A DNA stretch of 64,000 bases. Origin: Morella rubra (Eukaryota > Streptophyta > Magnoliopsida > Fagales > Myricaceae). The notes below the pieces were generated by a model that made no database searches, was not told where the DNA came from, and saw only the letters and a program-made list of their open reading frames with translations. The stretch lies in NCBI GenBank assembly GCA_003952965.2, contig RXIC02000227.1, positions 154,493-218,492 on the forward strand, written 5' to 3'. The translations under genes and the position numbers were made by a program. This document shows positions 60,133 to 64,000 of this stretch, in pieces (position 1 is the stretch's first letter; every line of letters starts with the position of its first letter).

Positions 60133-63059
60133 TGGGAAACCACTAACGAAACCAGTTAATACCTAGAAGTCCTAAGTCCTAACTCATGATAAGTGCCCGG
60201 TCAGGGATATTCCGTACGAGCCATTTGTGTCACCTAGAAGTCCTAACTCAGAAGGGGTTGTGGAATATTCTCGACTCCATTGATGTACGACTTCTAAGCG
60301 GAAAAAAATGATAAACCAAACAAAGAATATTATTATTTATGGCTTTCCTCGGAGGACTAGTTAGGAAAAAACAAAGAAGTTAGTGGAACTTACCATTCTT
60401 CGGAGGACTAGTTACAGGAAAAAACAAAGAAGTTAGTGGAACTTACTATTCTTCGGAGGACTAGTTAGGAAAAAACAAAGAAGCTAGTGGAACTTACGAT
60501 TGTGATTACCAATCAATAGAAAGAATGGAAGAGATAATTATAAAAATTATCTCAAGAACGTCACATTTAACACAGGCATGGAGTGCATCAACCAAGAAAC
60601 CCATGGTCGGATGGTCCAGAGTACATCACACAGTGTCCAATAGAAGCAGGAGCGAACTTTACTTATGAGATTATACTTTCGGATGAGGAAGGGACACTTT
60701 GGTGGCATGCCCATAGCGATTGGACACGAGCTGGTGTGCATGGCGCTATTGTCGTTTTGCCATTGAACAAGACTGGTTTCCCATTTCCCCAACCAGATGG
60801 AGAAGAAATTGTCGTCCTTGGTATGTGAATTTCTCAAACTTACCTATCTTTTTACCCATAGTAAATTAAGATGCGTCCATCTGAGGCTTTCCACCAAATC
60901 TTTGAGCTGGTTCAGAAACTTCCATACAATTCACCTTGAAATATTCTGACGATTACGATATATATAGAACTAGCTAGAAAAGTGAATCAGGACGTTGCGC
61001 CTACCGATATCAATATGCAGAAGGCTAGTGTCAGATGTAGTCCCATTTGTATTATTAACGCCTGTAAAATGAAGCAATATTTGTTCTCTTGTACTTGCAG
61101 GATCTTGGTATAAGGGCGACGTGAACGAGGAAGTTGCTGAGGATCTCGAATCTGGTGCTGACACACCTCGCTCAGATTGTTATGTTATGAATGGCCAACC
61201 GGGTGACTTCCTCCCTTGCTCTAGCGGTACGTGGAGACACACACACGCACACACAAATGGTTATGATAAGGGAAAGACATTTTCTTTCTGCGATTATTAA
61301 AATGTCAACAGAGGAACCAATGCGAACATCTTTCTTAACTCGTCACCATTTTAGACGAGGTGTTTCTCCCAGTTTCAAGTCCTGAGACCCAAAGTTTAAA
61401 CTTTATAATCTTGTTCTATCAGTCCTTTAATTGACCTTTATCCATGAAATATGTTCTTACCTGCAATTACATTCATTCAGTAGAGGGGAAAAAGTAGAAA
61501 AAGTGAATACTAAAGGAAAATGATTGTTGAATATCTCTTCTGAATGCAGTCATTCTTGTGTTGTAGACAGTACGTATCGGTGGCAAGTAGATTATGGCAA
61601 GACGTATCTTCTTCGGTTAGTCAATGCAGCCATGAACGCCGAACTCTTTTTTGCAATTGCTCAACATAACCTCACTTTGGTAGGATTGGATGGATCATAC
61701 GTTAAACCCGTGGTTTCCGATTCTCTCATGATAACCCCGGGACAAACAATGGACATTTTGGTCACAGCAAACCAGCCTCTTGGCCGCTATTACATGGCTA
61801 CTAGACAATACGATAGTACCAGGCCGGATGTCACAGATTACGACCAAACAAATGTCACAGCAATTCTTGAATACAGAGGCAACTACACTCCCTCAGCAGC
61901 TCCTATTTTTCCCAGTAGCCTTCCGATCTACGATGATTTCAATTCTGCAGTAACCTTCACAAAGCGTCTTAGGAGCTTAGCAGACAACGACCATCCGGTA
62001 GATATCCCGAAAAACATTACTACCAGAATGTACATAACAGTTACTATGAACACCGTTGAATTCGACTATGAGGGAGAGACTAAAACTGCTCTTGCTTCAA
62101 GCTTAAACAATGTCAGTTGGATTAACCCTTCCACAGACGTATTACTTGCCTACTACAGGTTCTTTTTCTTTTCAACCCTCTTTCTTATAATATTTGAGGT
62201 CCAATTTCAACCTAACTGCAGGGCAAATCGTTCGTTGAAAATCCTGGTCTATTGTGAATGTGTGATATTGTTAGTATATATTGGAAGTGAGTTCTCTAGT
62301 ATTAATGGAATCCACTAAGCATCTTGACGTCAAATACTTGTAATACAGGAACATTAGTGGGGTTTACACCCCAGATTTTCCAGACTACCCACCAAATTTT
62401 TACAACTTTACGTCAGATGATATGCCCGACTATACAACTGAGACTGTCCAAGGAACCAGGTTGAAGGTGCTTAACTATAATGAAGAGGTGGAGATAGTGT
62501 TTCAAGGTACTAATGTGTTTGATGCGTCGGAGGATCATCCAATGCACCTACATGGGTACACGTTTTACGTTGTTGGCTCGGGTGTCGGGAACTTCGATAA
62601 TGTGAGTGACCCAGAAACTTACAATTTGGTCGATCCACCAAAGATGAACACCGTCTCGCTACCTAAGAAAGGATGGGTTGCCCTTAGATTCAGAGCAAGT
62701 AATCCCGGTATGTTTCTCTATCAACATTATTGAGTAACTGAGTTTAGTTTCTTTCAGACACAAGAAGCTTGAATTTCGTTTTGTTTTTAGAATATATATA
62801 TATATAATATGAAACATCTGGAGTAACTGGTCTATAATTAGTTCTGAATAAATCTCTTGCAGGAGTATGGCTATGGCATTGCCATTTGGATCGGCATCTA
62901 AGCTGGGGTATGGACACTGTGTTTATAGTGAGAGATGGTGGCACGCCAGAGACGAGCATCCGCGGACCCCCTCCTAACATGCCTCCTTGTACGAGTTCAT
63001 CAAAAATTAGGCTCATGCCTTTTCCCAACTCGCGCGGCTCATCAGAATCAATTAATTAG
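58623..63059 (+). CDS. Laccase R2 (mirror of L3), intact, 590 aa
   Basis: Exons: 58623-58724, 58858-59009, 60576-60820, 61101-61226, 61567-62158, 62349-62707 and 62863-63059, with the same lengths as L3 and intact GT-AG borders. All four copper motifs and the signal peptide are present. Relative to L3 it differs in several amino acids: NESFPGP for NDSFPGP in exon 2; EIILS for EITLS and LPLNKTG for LPSNETG in exon 3; VMNGQ for VINGQ in exon 4; YGKTY for YGRTY in exon 5. The frame is kept throughout. So R2 is a different allele or a separate paralogue, not simply the same molecule read backwards. Intron 2 carries the same insertion and triplicated repeat as L3. Confidence 0.92.
59402..59874. 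mobile_element. Small inverted-repeat insertion in R2 intron 2
   Basis: Mirror of the L3 intron 2 element. Here the ends are clearer: AGTTAGCCCCATGTTTGTAA on the left and, reverse-complemented, AATTAGCCCCATATCTATAGG on the right. The interior is AT-rich with no reading frame. Confidence 0.65.
60059..60128. repeat. 70-base poly(A) run
   Basis: An uninterrupted run of A in R2 intron 2. The equivalent place in L3 (about 22,010-22,024) has only about a dozen T, and in L1 (about 7,907-7,919) about thirteen. Confidence 0.95.
60345..60500. repeat. Threefold tandem repeat in R2 intron 2
   Basis: Mirror of 21,645-21,797: three copies of the TCGGAGGACTAGTTA...AAGTTAGTGGAACTTAC unit. Confidence 0.8.
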
Positions 63060-64000
63060 TAGACACGATTAATTAGGTTAATATTACTTAAACAGATCAG
63101 TCTATTCCTTATTTATAGCCTGATGCAGTTTTGAATAAGAAGACTTTTATTAATGTAACAGATAAGTTTACAGCTTTATTATTGTTGCTAATAGAGGCAA
63201 CATATCTATAAGCCCCTCCTTCCCCACGGCGGAGTCCGGATTTTCCTTTGCGCGACCGACACATATAAAATTATATTATTATATCTCGTAGACATAAGAT
63301 ATTATTAAAAATAGACTTAATTAGTCCACTCTTCTCTTGGAGTATTAAAATAAAAAATTAATTATAATAAAATAAAAATTATAACGCTCAAATTTATACT
63401 CAACACAATACGACGACTCCCTGATAAAGCAACCAGTTAATCCCAATTTACTCCCTTACCAAAACCAGACACATGAAAAAGAAAAACACAAAAAAAAAGG
63501 GTCAATTTTTGTCTTGCTTTTCTCTCATTCTTTTTTGTCTCCCTCAGGCCTCACCCGCGGCACTCCTTTTTCTTAGGCGTGCGGCAGTGTGCTTCGCTGT
63601 AGGGCAACACACGTCGCTCTTCCTTCTTTTGAAAAACGAAGTCCCACTTAAGTGGGCTTTGTTTAATTCCATGTGGGCTGGAAACGCATAACATGGCTAA
63701 ATATGTCATTGTCACCGAGATATTGACTCGCATGCATGCTGTGTTCCATATGTTCAAATAGAGAAGGACAATCAAGAGCAAATAACGTATTGAGTAACGC
63801 ACCTCTCCCTTCGCTGTGGGGGGAAAGTTGAGACCTAGGGCTCCGTTGGGGGGTTTCTCTCCCTTCGATGTGCCTGTGCGGGAAAGTTGTGGAGTGGGGA
63901 GGGACCAATTTATAAAGCATGGCACGCCTGTTTCTATGATGAAGTCCCTAACAACTGAGAAATGAATGAACTATTTCGTTCCCTGAATGTCCTAAAGTAG
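63060..64000. other. Intergenic DNA right of R2, palindrome continuing
   Basis: Mirror of 18,098-19,039, containing the R2 3' flank. No gene is seen. A mirror copy of L2 would be expected just beyond the window if the palindrome continues. Confidence 0.5.

Larger units (their letters stand above)
40898..64000. repeat. Right arm of giant inverted repeat
   Basis: Reverse complement of 18,098-40,786, running to the window end. Exons are near-identical to the left arm, but the arm contains a noisy patch (53,280-54,490) and a 70-base A run (60,059-60,128). Confidence 0.97.

Noticed and set aside
1-64000. tRNA, rRNA or retrotransposon polyprotein genes
   Set aside because: No cloverleaf-type conserved boxes, rRNA words, or reverse transcriptase/integrase motifs were seen in any frame I examined; the mobile DNA present is short and non-coding.

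Overview
This window is nuclear DNA from a flowering plant, most likely a eudicot and possibly a woody one. It has GT-AG introns, AT-rich intergenic DNA, small inverted-repeat (MITE-like) elements, a tandem array of secreted multicopper-oxidase genes of the plant laccase-14/15 (TT10-like) group, and a class II-type plant poly(A)-binding protein gene. I cannot name the species.

Layout. Positions 322-2027 (+) hold the last three exons of a small DUF1475-type membrane protein gene whose start lies outside the window. Positions 3,445-3,985 (-) are a broken laccase remnant. Four laccase genes follow on the minus strand: L1 (5,152-8,889, one 1-bp frameshift), L2 (10,392-17,729, intact exons but a large internal duplication in intron 4), L3 (19,040-23,443, intact, 590 aa) and L4 (24,973-28,601, intact, 589 aa). 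A 5.5-kb intergenic stretch with several small inverted-repeat elements leads to a seven-exon poly(A)-binding protein gene (34,067-39,105, +). Its 3' end faces the 3' end of an MRNIP-like gene (39,822 to about 40,897, -).

The sequence then turns back on itself. From 40,898 to the end of the window the same genes recur in reverse order and opposite orientation: MRNIP-like 3' part (+), PABP (42,583-47,623, -), intergenic elements, laccase R1 (copy of L4, 53,178-57,073, +) and laccase R2 (copy of L3, 58,623-63,059, +). The arms are about 22.7 kb (18,098-40,786) and 23.1 kb (40,898-64,000), with a unique spacer of about 111 bp inside an MRNIP-like coding exon. PABP exons are identical between arms. 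Laccase and MRNIP-like exons differ by substitutions and in-frame 3-bp indels, as alleles or paralogues would. One 1.2-kb patch of the right arm carries dense random small insertions with sharp edges, as unpolished long-read sequence would. The palindrome is therefore either a real head-to-head duplication or an assembly fold-back joining two haplotypes, and the sequence alone does not decide.

How the genes relate. The laccases are secreted copper oxidases that act in the apoplast on phenolics (lignin, flavonoid or proanthocyanidin oxidation is the usual role of this clade). They share one seven-exon design, and their exons and introns look reshuffled between copies: L1 has L3-like exons 1-2 and L2-like exons 6-7, while L3 has L1-like exons 1-2 and L4-like exons 3-7. 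PABP and the MRNIP-like gene are ordinary housekeeping-type genes without an evident link to the laccases. The most notable structures are the palindrome and its junction, the mosaic laccase array, the degenerate duplicated block inside L2, and an insertion element that separates L3/R2 from L1.
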